Positions 44,135 through 53,230 of a stretch of 64,000 nucleotides of DNA are shown here, piece after piece (within the stretch, counting starts at the first letter, position 1; each line of letters opens with the position of its first letter). This stretch comes from an uncultured Saprospirales bacterium (GTDB taxonomy: Bacteria > Bacteroidota > Bacteroidia > Chitinophagales > JADIYW01): the NCBI GenBank assembly GCA_938008535.1, contig CALLKF010000155.1, forward strand, positions 29,850-93,849. Direction: 5' to 3'. The position numbers and the translations under genes are program-made. The notes beneath the pieces were generated by a model. That model made no database searches. It saw nothing but the letters and a program-made list of their open reading frames with translations, and was not told where the DNA came from.

Positions 44135-44404
44135 TTACTTTTTTTTCGCTGCTGCTTTTTTTGCTGGAGCTTTTTTCGCTGGAGCTGCTGCTTTTTTCGC
44201 TACTGCTTTTTTCGCTACTGCTTTTTTAGGAGCCGCTGCTTTTTTTGCTGGAGCTTTTTTCGCTACTGCTTTTTTAGGAGCTGCTGCTTTTTTAGGAGCT
44301 GCTGCTTTTTTTGCTGGAGCTGCTTTTTTTGCTGGAGCTGCTTTTTTTGCTGGAGCTGCTGCTTTTTTTGCTGCTGGCTTTGCGCTTGCTGTTTTCTTTG
44401 CCAT
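44135..44404 (-). CDS. Histone H1-like Lys/Ala/Pro-rich DNA-binding protein
   Basis: An 89-residue protein made almost only of Lys, Ala, Pro and a few Val, built from degenerate AAAPKK, AVAKK, APAKK and APAKKAA units after MAKKTASAKPAAKK. This matches the C-terminal-tail-like histone H1/HC1-type proteins of many bacteria, which bind and condense DNA through charge and are intrinsically disordered. There is no globular domain. The coding DNA is a tandem array of near-identical GCTGCTTTTTTxGCTGGAGC-type units, prone to slippage and length change. It is monocistronic, with a strong palindromic terminator and long AT-rich upstream DNA. Confidence 0.85.
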   Translation of the reverse strand: MAKKTASAKPAAKKAAAPAKKAAPAKKAAPAKKAAAPKKAAAPKKAVAKKAPAKKAAAPKKAVAKKAVAKKAAAPAKKAPAKKAAAKKK

Positions 44405-45014
44405 TGCTTTTAATTTTTTTAATTTTTTAGTTTCGTTTTAAAAGCAGTCGAAACTTTTCTGCTAGAAATTTTTATTTTTTTTATGCAGATTAAAAATCTC
44501 TTTTAAACATCCTGCAACATAAAAGTAATACAATCTTTGTATGTGTACAATGTTTTAGTTATTCATAAATGTTGATAATTGTGGATAACGCTAATAAGTT
44601 CAATACACACATCTTTATCTCTATTGATCTTTTAATAGTTTTTATCAAACTGAATTTAAAGTAATTCATCGTTGTATAATAATTTAGCATTATTCAAAAT
44701 AGCAGCAAATACTAGTGGTTTGGCGCATTTTAATTTTTACTTTTAAAGTATAGTATACATTTGTTTATCAAAAAAAATGCTTGTTAATTATTTTATTCTT
44801 ATCTAATTCTTCTGAAATAGAAACGTTCTATTTCTTTAAATAATGTTAGAAAAAAAAATAAAACCTACCTTATTTTTAATTTCAATTTTTATTTTTTCAT
44901 CATTCACGTTGTAAAAAAAAATAAAAGCAAAAACGTATCACTTGAATTTTATTTTCTATTTGTGTTTCGAGTGCATTCTATTTGCTATCTTTCGGAATAA
45001 TTTATAGCAAGAAA
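44405..45014. other. 610-bp AT-rich intergenic region
   Basis: Between the divergent histone-like gene and the lipoprotein gene. It holds one perfect DnaA-box-like TGTGGATAA (44580-44588) and a likely promoter for the lipoprotein: TTTG at 44959-44962 and near-consensus TATCTTTC at 44986-44993, 23 nt apart. Nothing else was recognised. Confidence 0.5.
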
Positions 45015-45983
45015 ATGAAGTCGATATTTTTCATTATAATTTCGTGTAGTGTTTTTTTTATAGCATGCAAACACGATAAAACAACTTCTGATACAACACA
45101 ACAATCTGCTGTTACTAATTCATATAAAATGTTGCCACCTGAACAACAAAATGTAATTGATGTAGTAAACCATTGGAATACACTACATGATTCTACTAAC
45201 ATTGATAGCTTAACAGATTTCTACAACGACCAGGTGATGTTCTTTAAAAAACGCGTAGCGCGCAAAACTGTTATCGATACTAAAAAATATAAAATCAAAC
45301 ATGCAAAAACATATCGCCAACGCATCATTGGTCGAGTTGGAATTTATCCATCAGACACAGGTGATTATAAATGCGAGTTTCTGAAACTGGTAACTATTAA
45401 TGAAAAACCAAGCGTATATCATGCATATTTAGTATTTAAAAAAATGCCAGACAGCACATGGCGCATTATTTTAGAAAGTGATAAAGAAGCAGACTTACGA
45501 CCTGAAATTGTTTCGTTGTTTGAAAAGTTTACGGAAAGTGAAAGTGTGTCAAGTGGTGATTTTAATGGCGATGGCACGAAAGAAGATCTGATTGTTCAGA
45601 AACCGGAACAAGATACCAGCGGCAAGTATTTATCTACTGAAACAAAAATTACATTCACCAATTTAGATCTGCCTGAAATCATAATTCCGAATTGCGTTGG
45701 CGTAAATGTATTGAACGAAAATGATGCAGATGGTGATGGTTCAGATGATTTCTCATTAGTAGTAAAAACACCAAGCGGCGATGTTGGTGATGTAATTTTA
45801 TATAGTTTTAAACGCGGCAAATGGCAGCAGCTCGCCAAATTTAAAGCACCAAGCAGTGAAGTTTTTGCTTCAAGACAAAATCTAATTGAGTTCGCAGGAA
45901 GCGGCAACATCAATATTCGCACCATCGAAAAAACTAAAGACAACAGAGATTCTTTGGTTGTGAAAACAATTTCTACATGGTAG
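45015..45983 (+). CDS. Hypothetical lipoprotein with C-terminal FG-GAP-like region
   Basis: From the ATG at 45015 the protein has 322 aa. It begins MKSIFFIIISCSVFFIACKH: basic n-region, hydrophobic core and lipobox FFIA-C, so it is a lipoprotein. A SnoaL/NTF2-like pattern follows (VIDVVNHWNTLHDSTNIDSL, FYNDQVMFF), suggesting a small alpha+beta domain. The second half contains SVSSGDFNGDGTKEDLIVQK and NENDADGDGSDDFSLVV, two Asp-rich FG-GAP/calcium-loop-type motifs typical of integrin-like repeats. The role is unknown. An upstream ATG at 44982 would add eleven residues ahead of the signal and is less likely. Confidence 0.75.
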   Translation: MKSIFFIIISCSVFFIACKHDKTTSDTTQQSAVTNSYKMLPPEQQNVIDVVNHWNTLHDSTNIDSLTDFYNDQVMFFKKRVARKTVIDTKKYKIKHAKTYRQRIIGRVGIYPSDTGDYKCEFLKLVTINEKPSVYHAYLVFKKMPDSTWRIILESDKEADLRPEIVSLFEKFTESESVSSGDFNGDGTKEDLIVQKPEQDTSGKYLSTETKITFTNLDLPEIIIPNCVGVNVLNENDADGDGSDDFSLVVKTPSGDVGDVILYSFKRGKWQQLAKFKAPSSEVFASRQNLIEFAGSGNINIRTIEKTKDNRDSLVVKTISTW

Positions 45984-46013
45984 AAAACTTACGACTTTTT
46001 ACTTACGACTATT

Positions 46014-46616
46014 ATGTACATTCCAAAACATTTTGAACAAAACGACAAAGAAAAAACGATTGCATTTATGCAAGCGTATAATTTTGCCATTGTTGTTTCT
46101 GTAAAAAATAATGTACCGATTGCTACACATCTGCCATTTGTAATAGAAGAAAGAAACGACGAAATTGTTTTGATTTCGCATTTAAGTAAAGCCAACGAAC
46201 AACATAAAACATTTTTAGAGAATGATGTTCTAGTAATTTTTTCGGAACCACATGCTTATATTTCACCAACGCTTTATGAGAAAAATCAAAATGTGCCAAC
46301 CTGGAATTATGTGTCGGTACATGTGTATGGAAAAGTAAAATTATTTAATACTGATGAAGAAAAATTGCAAGTACTACATAAACAAATGCAATTCTTTGAA
46401 GCAAGTTATATCGAACAATTCAAAACCTTAGAACAAAAGTATATTGATGGTTTGTTAAAAGGAATTGTTGCTTTTGAAATAGTTGTTACAGATTTACAAT
46501 CGAAAGAAAAACTTTCACAAAATAAAACTAATTCCGAAAGAGAAAATATTCGTAAACATTTGGAAGAAAGCAACGATACAACACAACAAGCTATTGGTAA
46601 AATGATGTCACAGTAA
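46014..46616 (+). CDS. FMN-binding negative transcriptional regulator (PaiB-like)
   Basis: A 200-aa protein of the PaiB/FMN-binding split-barrel family. Signatures are MYIPKHFEQNDKEKTIAFMQ at the start, VPIATHLPFVIEE, LISHLSKANEQHKTF, VIFSEPHAYISPTLYEKN, VPTWNYVSVHVYGKV and the C-terminal GIVAFEIVVTDLQSKEKLSQ, ending in a region with ERENIRKHLEES. In Bacillus subtilis PaiB represses sporulation and protease genes; most homologues are simply flavin-binding oxidoreductase-like proteins. It is 30 bp after the lipoprotein gene and may be co-transcribed with it. Confidence 0.9.
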   Translation: MYIPKHFEQNDKEKTIAFMQAYNFAIVVSVKNNVPIATHLPFVIEERNDEIVLISHLSKANEQHKTFLENDVLVIFSEPHAYISPTLYEKNQNVPTWNYVSVHVYGKVKLFNTDEEKLQVLHKQMQFFEASYIEQFKTLEQKYIDGLLKGIVAFEIVVTDLQSKEKLSQNKTNSERENIRKHLEESNDTTQQAIGKMMSQ

Positions 46617-46654
46617 AACTGACATCTATCATATAAAAATTTCCATTTTGATTT

Positions 46655-46662
46655 TAACTTTG
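46655..46662 (+). promoter_or_regulatory. Bacteroidota -7 element (TAACTTTG) before hemN
   Basis: Exact TAnnTTTG match only 7 nt before the hemN ATG at 46670, predicting an almost leaderless mRNA. Confidence 0.5.
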
Positions 46663-46669
46663 CAATCTT

Positions 46670-48034
46670 ATGTTGCCTTTTGCATTAATAGATAAATATA
46701 ATGTTCCAATTCCAAGATACACCAGCTATCCGACAGTACCTTTTTGGAAAGATGACTTAACAGACAATGAAGACTGGAAACACCAGGTTCAAAAAGCCAT
46801 TCAAGCCAATAAAACAGTAGAAGGTATTAGTTTATATATTCACTTGCCTTTTTGCGAACAGCTTTGCACCTATTGTGGCTGCAACAAACGCATCACTAAA
46901 AATCATTCGGTTGAAACTATTTATATAGATGCGTTACTTAAAGAATGGAATTTATATAAAACTATTTTTGGTGATGAACTAGTCATTCGTGAGTTGCATC
47001 TTGGTGGTGGCACACCAACTTTTTTCAGTCCTGAAAATTTAGTTTTTTTAATGAATGAATTATTTAAAGATGTAAAAATTCATCCTGAAAAAGAATTTAG
47101 TTTTGAAGGTCATCCAAATAACACTACTAAAGAACATCTTCAATCATTATACAATATTGGTTTTCGACGCGTAAGTTTTGGTGTGCAGGATTTGAATGTG
47201 AAAGTACAAACTGCTATTAATCGCATTCAGCCATTTAATAAAACAAAACAAGTTACCGATTGGGCTCGCGAAATTGGTTATGAATCTGTCAACTTTGATT
47301 TGATCTATGGCTTGCCTTTCCAAACAATTGATACTATAAAAGAAACTATAGAAACTGTTATTAAACTACAACCAAACCGCATTGCATTTTATAGTTATGC
47401 GCATGTGCCATGGACAAAAAAATCGCAGCGTGCGTACGATGAAAATGATTTGCCAAAAGGAAAAGATAAGTATGCTTTGTACGAATTAGGAAAACAACTT
47501 TTCACAGATGCTAATTATACAGATGTTGGTATGGATCATTTTGCTTTGGAAAATGATGGCTTATTAATCAGTAAACAGAATAGTTTATTGCATCGAAATT
47601 TTATGGGTTACACAACAACCAACACAGAAGTTTTAATTGGTCTAGGCGTTTCTGCTATTAGCGATGTGTTCTTTGGTTTTCGCCAGAATTATAAAACGGT
47701 AGAAGAATATTATCAAGCAATTAATGAAAATACTATTCCAATTCATCGTGGAATAAATGTAAGCGATGAAGATATTTTGTATCGCAAGCATATTTTAAAT
47801 ATTGCTTGTAAAGGAAAAACCGATTGGAAAAATGATTTCGAATTAACTTCATTCATGAAAGACCAATTGAATGATTTACAAAAAGATGGTTTGGTTGAAT
47901 GGAACAATTCACAATTAGAAGTAACCAAATTAGGCTGGAGTTTCTTACGCAACATTTGTGCTGTTTTTGATAAAAAAATGAACGACAGCAAACATCAACA
48001 ATCAACAGCACCACAATTCAGTCAAGCAGTTTAA
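46670..48034 (+). CDS. hemN: Oxygen-independent coproporphyrinogen III oxidase (radical SAM)
   Basis: HemN decarboxylates coproporphyrinogen III to protoporphyrinogen IX without oxygen, in heme synthesis. The protein (454 aa) has the HemN-specific N-terminus NVPIPRYTSYPTVPFW and the radical-SAM cluster motif LPFCEQLCTYCGCNK (C-x3-C-x2-C, plus the extra Cys typical of HemN rather than HemW). Then come LHLGGGTPTFFSPENL, RVSFGVQDLNVKVQTAINRI, VNFDLIYGLPFQT and FYSYAHVPW. The C-terminal HemN domain is present (DVGMDHFALENDGLL; GLGVSAISDVFFGFRQN). The order and length match true HemN. A TAACTTTG element lies 7 nt before the ATG. Confidence 0.96.
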   Translation: MLPFALIDKYNVPIPRYTSYPTVPFWKDDLTDNEDWKHQVQKAIQANKTVEGISLYIHLPFCEQLCTYCGCNKRITKNHSVETIYIDALLKEWNLYKTIFGDELVIRELHLGGGTPTFFSPENLVFLMNELFKDVKIHPEKEFSFEGHPNNTTKEHLQSLYNIGFRRVSFGVQDLNVKVQTAINRIQPFNKTKQVTDWAREIGYESVNFDLIYGLPFQTIDTIKETIETVIKLQPNRIAFYSYAHVPWTKKSQRAYDENDLPKGKDKYALYELGKQLFTDANYTDVGMDHFALENDGLLISKQNSLLHRNFMGYTTTNTEVLIGLGVSAISDVFFGFRQNYKTVEEYYQAINENTIPIHRGINVSDEDILYRKHILNIACKGKTDWKNDFELTSFMKDQLNDLQKDGLVEWNNSQLEVTKLGWSFLRNICAVFDKKMNDSKHQQSTAPQFSQAV

Positions 48035-48131
48035 TAGAACACAGATTTTTATAACTCAAAAATGATTTCACTGATTTTTGTATCTTCATTTTATAAACAT
48101 ATTCATTCTATCAAATTAATCAGCTAAATCT

Positions 48132-49721
48132 GTGGTCAAGACAAGCATTTATCAAATCTATCCGCGCTCTTTTTTTGACAGCAATAGCGATGGAATCGGC
48201 GATTTGCAAGGCATTATTCAAAAGTTAGATTACATCAAAGAGCTTGGTTTTGAAACCATTTGGATTTCGCCGTTTTATAGTTCACCACAAGCTGATTTTG
48301 GTTACGATATTGCTGATTACTACAACATCTCGCCAGAATATGGAACGATGCAAGATGCAGAACAACTGATTGCAGAAATACATAAACGTGGCATGAAAGT
48401 GTTGTTTGATATGGTGATGAATCATACATCAGACAAACATCATTGGTTTTTAGAATCTAAACAAAATAAAACAAATCCAAAAGCCGACTGGTACATTTGG
48501 CGCGATGAACCCAATAATTGGAAAAGTATAGTGGGTCCAAAAGGTTGGCATTTTTACAAAGAACGCAATCAATATTATTTTGCATCGTTTTTGCCGTTTC
48601 AACCTGATTTGAATTACCGAAATCCTGAAGTAAAAAAAGCCATGTTCGATGTGTGTCGTTTTTGGTTGCAAAAAGGCGTCGATGGTTTTCGATTGGATAT
48701 TTTTAACTGCATTATAAAAGATGCAGAATTTAAAAATAATCCGTTTTCGCTGATGCATATTATTCCAAGCGAAGATTTTCCAGGCGGCAATTTTCAAATC
48801 AGAAAATATTCTTTAAATCTGGATGAAAATTTTGCACTCGCAAAAGAATTACGAAAGGTAGTTGATGAATTTCAACCTCAACGGATTTTATTAGGTGAAG
48901 TGTTTGGTAAAAATGAAGTCAAGAAAAAATATCTTGGTGAAAATAATGATGGTTTGCATTTGATTTTTTTGTTCGATATTTTATTTTTCAAATTCAACGC
49001 AGATTTTTTCAGAAAGAAAATTTTAGAATACGAACAACATTATCCGTTTCCATACACACCAACCATTGTATTCAGTAATCACGATCAATTGCGAAGCATC
49101 AAACGCATTGGAAATAGTTTAGAAAAAGCAAAATTGTTGGCGTTGCTGCAATACACGATGCGTGGCGTACCAACTGTTTATTACGGCGAAGAAATTGGTT
49201 TGACGAACGGAAATATTCCGATAAAAATTGGCAAAGATCCGATTGCAAAAACATTTAGTTGGGTTCCGCAAATTATTGCAAACATGTTGCCTGTTGCTAT
49301 CAACCGCGATGTTTGCAGAACACCGATGCAATGGAACAACACCCAAAAAAATGCAGGTTTTTCTTCAGCAAATATAACATGGCTTCCTATAAACAAAGAC
49401 GTAGAAAACAGGAATGTATCTCAACAAAAAAGTGAAAAAAATTCGTTGTTGAATGTCTATCAAGCTTTAAATAAATTAAGGAAAGAAAACAGCGCGATAA
49501 ACAGCGGAAACATCGAAATCATTAATACAGGCAATAAAAACATACTTGCTTTTCTGCGCACATTTGAAGATGAAAAACTATTAGTTTTATTGAATTTCAG
49601 CAGATCAAAAATTACCAATAATATTAGTCAGTCAATAAAAGAAGTGGTTTTTTCAATTACAAATAAAAAAACATTCGATGGTATTTTAGATGGTTATGAT
49701 GGTGTGATTTTGAATATATAA
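48132..49721 (+). CDS. GH13 alpha-glucosidase (oligo-1,6-glucosidase/maltase type)
   Basis: A 529-aa glycoside hydrolase family 13 enzyme with no signal peptide, so intracellular. Conserved regions are SIYQIYPRSFFDSNSDGIGD at the start, region I FDMVMNHTSD, region II GFRLDIFNC (the Asp is the nucleophile), region III ILLGEVFGK (the Glu is the acid/base) and region IV VFSNHDQLRS. YYGEEIGLTNG and RTPMQWNNTQKNAGFS mark the alpha-glucosidase/trehalose-synthase-like subgroup that acts on short alpha-glucosides. A short C-terminal beta domain follows. The start is a GTG at 48132 inside an AATCTGTGG repeat motif; no in-frame ATG fits. Confidence 0.9.
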   Translation: MVKTSIYQIYPRSFFDSNSDGIGDLQGIIQKLDYIKELGFETIWISPFYSSPQADFGYDIADYYNISPEYGTMQDAEQLIAEIHKRGMKVLFDMVMNHTSDKHHWFLESKQNKTNPKADWYIWRDEPNNWKSIVGPKGWHFYKERNQYYFASFLPFQPDLNYRNPEVKKAMFDVCRFWLQKGVDGFRLDIFNCIIKDAEFKNNPFSLMHIIPSEDFPGGNFQIRKYSLNLDENFALAKELRKVVDEFQPQRILLGEVFGKNEVKKKYLGENNDGLHLIFLFDILFFKFNADFFRKKILEYEQHYPFPYTPTIVFSNHDQLRSIKRIGNSLEKAKLLALLQYTMRGVPTVYYGEEIGLTNGNIPIKIGKDPIAKTFSWVPQIIANMLPVAINRDVCRTPMQWNNTQKNAGFSSANITWLPINKDVENRNVSQQKSEKNSLLNVYQALNKLRKENSAINSGNIEIINTGNKNILAFLRTFEDEKLLVLLNFSRSKITNNISQSIKEVVFSITNKKTFDGILDGYDGVILNI

Positions 49722-49728
49722 GCATAAT

Positions 49729-51459
49729 TTAAACAACACCTAATTTAAAGTAAAAGATACTTCCTTTATTTATTTCACTAATTACACCAATACTTCCATT
49801 TTGCGCTTCAATAAATTCTTTACAGATGGCCAAACCTAAACCGGTTCCTTCTTTATCATTTCCGGGAATTCTGAAATAACGGTCAAAAATTTTATTGGTA
49901 TATTTACTATCAATTCCTTTACCAAAATCTTTAACGGAAAATTCTATTTTATCATCAACTGATTTTACCGTTACTATTATTTTTGAATGATGATGTGAGT
50001 ATCGAATAGCATTTGAAATAAAATTATTTAAAACCCAGGCTGTTTTTTCTGTATCTGCAAGTACTGATGAAACAGTTTCAAGACAATCTATTTCTATTTC
50101 AATATTATTTTGAGTGGCTTTATTTTTATTTGCACTTACAGCAAGTTCAACTATATCTTTTGGCGATGATGATTGAATAGTGAGTTGAATATTTCCTGTT
50201 TCGGCTTGTGTAATATTGGTGAGTTCGCCGGTAATTTTCAACAGACGTTCAGTATCTTCTTTTATGCTTTGAATCATTTGTTGCTGCTCATCATTTATTG
50301 CACCAACTCTTTTATCTTCCAACAGATTCAAGCTCATTAATATCGATGAAATGGGTGTTTTTAATTCGTGAGAAACCGTACCAATAAAATTTGTTTTTAA
50401 TGTATCTAATTCTTTAAATGGCGTGATGTCTTTTAATAAAATAACATGGCCAATCAATTTGCTTATTTTTTCGCCGGTTGGTGTAAAATTGATATCAATT
50501 ATTTCTTTTTCAAAATAACTTTCTTTCTTGTTGAAATATATTTTTAAGTGTTCGGTATTTACTTTTTTATTTTCCTGATAAGAAATTAATTCTTTCAGCA
50601 AGGTACGCATCAAATCATTCGAAGCAGCAATATCCATGGCATCTTTTCCGATAATATGTTCAGATTTCAGTGCCAATATTTCTAATGCTTCTTCATTTGC
50701 AAATAATATTTTTTTATGTTCATCTAATCCAATAATTGGATTGTGCATTTTGTTGATGAGTGTTTCAATGCGTTTCTTTTCAAATAACAAATCAGACAAA
50801 TTACTCGTTTCGTATTCTTTCAATTTAGATGCCATCGTATTGAATGCGGTAGCTACTTCACCAAATTCGTCATGACCTTCAAACTCTATACGCCTGGTGT
50901 AATTTTTATCTGCCACCTCTTTTATACCAACGGTCAGCTCTCTGATTGGATTAGCAATGCCGCGTGGAAAATTTAATAATAAAGAAAATGCAATCAGGAA
51001 ACATAAGGTTGCTACAACTGCAATCCACGAAGTAGCATGATCGGCCGTTTTTTTTGCAATGCTGCTTTTATGTTGAATAGCATTCATATTTAACTGCATA
51101 ATGGTTGCAATATTTTTTCGAATTTCAATATTTAAAGTATTATCGTTTTGATGCTGTTTTAGTTTCAGTAAGTTTTGTACTAAGTTTTCAGTTGCAGCTT
51201 CTTCACCTGCTTCTGTAATATTATTTTTTTGCCTGATTAAATTTGCTTCAAATGATTTAATTGCATTGCTATCATTGGGCATTTCATCTAAACTCACTAA
51301 CATTTTTTTTGCATAATCTAAGGAGTTGTAATTGGCAACTAAGATGTTATTTGTTTCATCAGACAACACATTAATATAATAAAAACCTACTGCAGATAGC
51401 ATAGAAATAAGAACGAATAATGTTCCGATTGCTAAGGTGAGTTTTGTTTTAATTTTCAT
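49729..51459 (-). CDS. Sensor histidine kinase (HAMP-PAS-HisKA-HATPase), Kdp-linked
   Basis: A 576-residue inner-membrane kinase. TM1 is KLTLAIGTLFVLISMLSAVG. A helical periplasmic domain (~30-145) follows, then TM2 AVVATLCFLIAFSLLL. The HAMP region is IANPIRELTVGIKEVADKNY, followed by a PAS-like module at ~235-345 (PIIGLDEHKKILFANEEALE). The HisKA motif is FIGTVSHELKTPISSILMSL, with the phospho-His. ATPase boxes are N (WVLNNFISNAIRY), G1 (VKDFGKGID) and G2 (GTGLGLAICKEFIE). It follows the short KdpD by 17 bp in the kdp operon. In Bacteroidota this enzyme appears to supply the kinase half that the short KdpD lacks. Confidence 0.92.
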   Translation of the reverse strand: MKIKTKLTLAIGTLFVLISMLSAVGFYYINVLSDETNNILVANYNSLDYAKKMLVSLDEMPNDSNAIKSFEANLIRQKNNITEAGEEAATENLVQNLLKLKQHQNDNTLNIEIRKNIATIMQLNMNAIQHKSSIAKKTADHATSWIAVVATLCFLIAFSLLLNFPRGIANPIRELTVGIKEVADKNYTRRIEFEGHDEFGEVATAFNTMASKLKEYETSNLSDLLFEKKRIETLINKMHNPIIGLDEHKKILFANEEALEILALKSEHIIGKDAMDIAASNDLMRTLLKELISYQENKKVNTEHLKIYFNKKESYFEKEIIDINFTPTGEKISKLIGHVILLKDITPFKELDTLKTNFIGTVSHELKTPISSILMSLNLLEDKRVGAINDEQQQMIQSIKEDTERLLKITGELTNITQAETGNIQLTIQSSSPKDIVELAVSANKNKATQNNIEIEIDCLETVSSVLADTEKTAWVLNNFISNAIRYSHHHSKIIVTVKSVDDKIEFSVKDFGKGIDSKYTNKIFDRYFRIPGNDKEGTGLGLAICKEFIEAQNGSIGVISEINKGSIFYFKLGVV

Positions 51460-51476
51460 CTCTAAAAATTTATTAT

Positions 51477-52601
51477 TTAAGATAAAATCACCAGGTCAAT
51501 ATCTGATGATGAGAGTTTATTTAGTAATTCATTAAACAAGTTGGTTGCTAAAATAATTTTAAACAAACTCAAATGCGGTTTGCCAATACAGATGGTTGTG
51601 ATATTTTGTTTTTCTGCCACTTCTACAATTACTTTTGCAATATTATTATTCTGAACCTGGATAACTTCTCCGCCAAGTTCTGTTGCTAATTTAAAATTAT
51701 TAATCAGGTGACGTTGTTTATCTAATGCGATTTTATCTGAACTCTCAGATGCTATCTGCACATACAAACAAAACCATTTGCTGTTATAGTAGTTTGCTAA
51801 GCGAGCCGTTTTTCTGATGACAGTTCTTGCTGTATGATCATTACTACTGATGCACGCCAGAAAACGTTCGTGTTTGAGTGCATTATTTCTTGGCACTTCA
51901 ATTTCAACTTTGCGTTCTACCTGTGAAGCAACTTCTTTTAAAGCTAATTCGCGCAATTGAAGAATATGCTGCGATTTAAAAAAATTTTTTAATGCTGTTT
52001 CAATTTTATCTTGACGGTAAATCTTACCTTCTTTTAAACGTGTCACTAACTCATCAGCAGTAAGATCAATGTTTACTACTTCATCTGCTTGCGCTAAAAC
52101 ACTATCCGGAATACGTTCTTTAACATCAACACCGGTAATTTTTTTTACTTCTTCGTACAAACTTTCAATATGCTGAATATTCACTGCACTGATGACATTA
52201 ATACCGGCATCTAAAATATCAAATACATCTTGCCAGCGTTTTTCATTCTTGCTGCCTTCAATATTGGTATGAGCAAGTTCATCTACAATCACTACTTCAG
52301 GTCGCAAACTAATAACAGCTTGTACATCTAATTCTTCTAATTCTTTTCCTTTATAAAATAATTTTCTTCGTGGTATAAGTGGTAAACCATCTAATAACGC
52401 ATGTGTTTCTACTCGATTATGTGTTTCAACATAACCAACTTTAACATCAATACCACTTTTTAGCAAAGCATGTGCTTCTTGTAACATGCGGTATGTTTTG
52501 CCAACACCGGCACTCATACCGATATAGATCTTAAACTTACCTCTTCTTGAATTCTTGATAAGATCTAAAAAATGTTGTGCCGATTTTTTTTCTTCTTCCA
52601 C
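51477..52601 (-). CDS. kdpD: Short KdpD sensor protein: KdpD + universal-stress domains only
   Basis: The N-terminal KdpD domain (~20-230) has Walker A MSAGVGKTYRMLQEAHALL, VKVGYVETHNRVETHALLDG, PRRKLFYKGKELEELDVQAV, and the Walker B-like VVIVDELAHTNIEGSKNEKR. It is followed by WQDVFDILDAGINVISAVNI and HIESLYEEVKKITGV. A universal-stress-protein-like domain occupies ~245-374 (RFLACISSNDHTARTVIRKT; ITTICIGKPHLSLFK). The transmembrane DUF4118, GAF and kinase regions of canonical ~900-aa KdpD are absent. The protein ends cleanly, so this is a natural split architecture, not a truncation. It would sense K+ or ATP status in the cytoplasm and act on the adjacent kinase (inference). Confidence 0.93.
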   Translation of the reverse strand: MEEEKKSAQHFLDLIKNSRRGKFKIYIGMSAGVGKTYRMLQEAHALLKSGIDVKVGYVETHNRVETHALLDGLPLIPRRKLFYKGKELEELDVQAVISLRPEVVIVDELAHTNIEGSKNEKRWQDVFDILDAGINVISAVNIQHIESLYEEVKKITGVDVKERIPDSVLAQADEVVNIDLTADELVTRLKEGKIYRQDKIETALKNFFKSQHILQLRELALKEVASQVERKVEIEVPRNNALKHERFLACISSNDHTARTVIRKTARLANYYNSKWFCLYVQIASESSDKIALDKQRHLINNFKLATELGGEVIQVQNNNIAKVIVEVAEKQNITTICIGKPHLSLFKIILATNLFNELLNKLSSSDIDLVILS

Positions 52602-52646
52602 AATGTATGGTTAACTTCTAAGAATTATATTAAGATACAAAATCAT

Positions 52647-53210
52647 TTATTGTTTAAGATTATCCAACGCAAGATTTACTTTTAAAACATTTATTTTTTC
52701 AGGGCCGAATAATCCGGCAAGTGGTTGTTCTGTTTGGTTTTTAATTAATTGTTGTATCGCATCGGAAGAAATACTACGCACTTTAGCAATGCGGTCCACC
52801 TGCACTTCGGCTGCTTCGACAGATATATTCGGATCTAAACCGCTTCCACTCGATGTAACTAATTCCGATGGAATATTATCTTTTTTCACAGTTGGATTAT
52901 GTGCGATGAACGTATCAATTCTTGCCTGTACCTGTGCTAAGTAATCAGGATTGCTTGGACCTTTGTTGCTGCCACCTGAACCTGCTGCATTATAATTTAC
53001 TGCTGACGGACGTGAATTGAAGTATTTGTCTTCCGTGAAAGACTGTCCAATATTTGCATAATAGGTTTTTCCATTTTGTGTAATGATTTCACCTTTGCCG
53101 TGATTTGGTGATAATTGTGCAATTGCCCAAACGATGCCTGTATATATTACACAAAAGAAAATAATGGTGACAACAGTAAGTCTTATTGCCGGAAAAATAT
53201 GTGTTTTCAT
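52647..53210 (-). CDS. kdpC: Potassium-transporting ATPase subunit KdpC
   Basis: This single-TM subunit stabilises the KdpFABC complex. The N-terminal helix (IRLTVVTIIFFCVIYTGIVW) is followed by a periplasmic part with the family motifs IGQSFTEDKYFNSRPSAVNY, AAGSGGSNKGPSNPDYLAQV, LVTSSGSGLDPNISVEAAEV and the end LAGLFGPEKINVLKVNLALD. Length (187 aa) is standard. It follows the kdpB stop by 20 bp and would be transcribed with it. The transposon in kdpB, 2 kb upstream in transcription, probably reduces or abolishes its expression (polarity, inferred). Confidence 0.96.
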   Translation of the reverse strand: MKTHIFPAIRLTVVTIIFFCVIYTGIVWAIAQLSPNHGKGEIITQNGKTYYANIGQSFTEDKYFNSRPSAVNYNAAGSGGSNKGPSNPDYLAQVQARIDTFIAHNPTVKKDNIPSELVTSSGSGLDPNISVEAAEVQVDRIAKVRSISSDAIQQLIKNQTEQPLAGLFGPEKINVLKVNLALDNLKQ

Positions 53211-53230
53211 TTTTGTAAGTTTAATTTTTA

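Noticed and set aside
44135..44404. Tandem repeats of GCTGCTTTTTT-type units as a CRISPR or VNTR element
   Set aside because: They are codons of the Lys/Ala-rich histone-like protein in one open frame, with start, stop and terminator.
44580..44588. Perfect DnaA box (TTATCCACA on the minus strand) in a long AT-rich gap, suggesting a replication origin
   Set aside because: Only one box is present, with no cluster, no 13-mer-like repeats and no dnaA, dnaN or similar gene nearby. A single 9-mer is expected by chance in AT-rich DNA.
51477..52601. kdpD truncated by mutation
   Set aside because: The gene ends cleanly after a USP domain and is followed by a dedicated kinase gene; this split form is normal for Bacteroidota rather than a broken gene.
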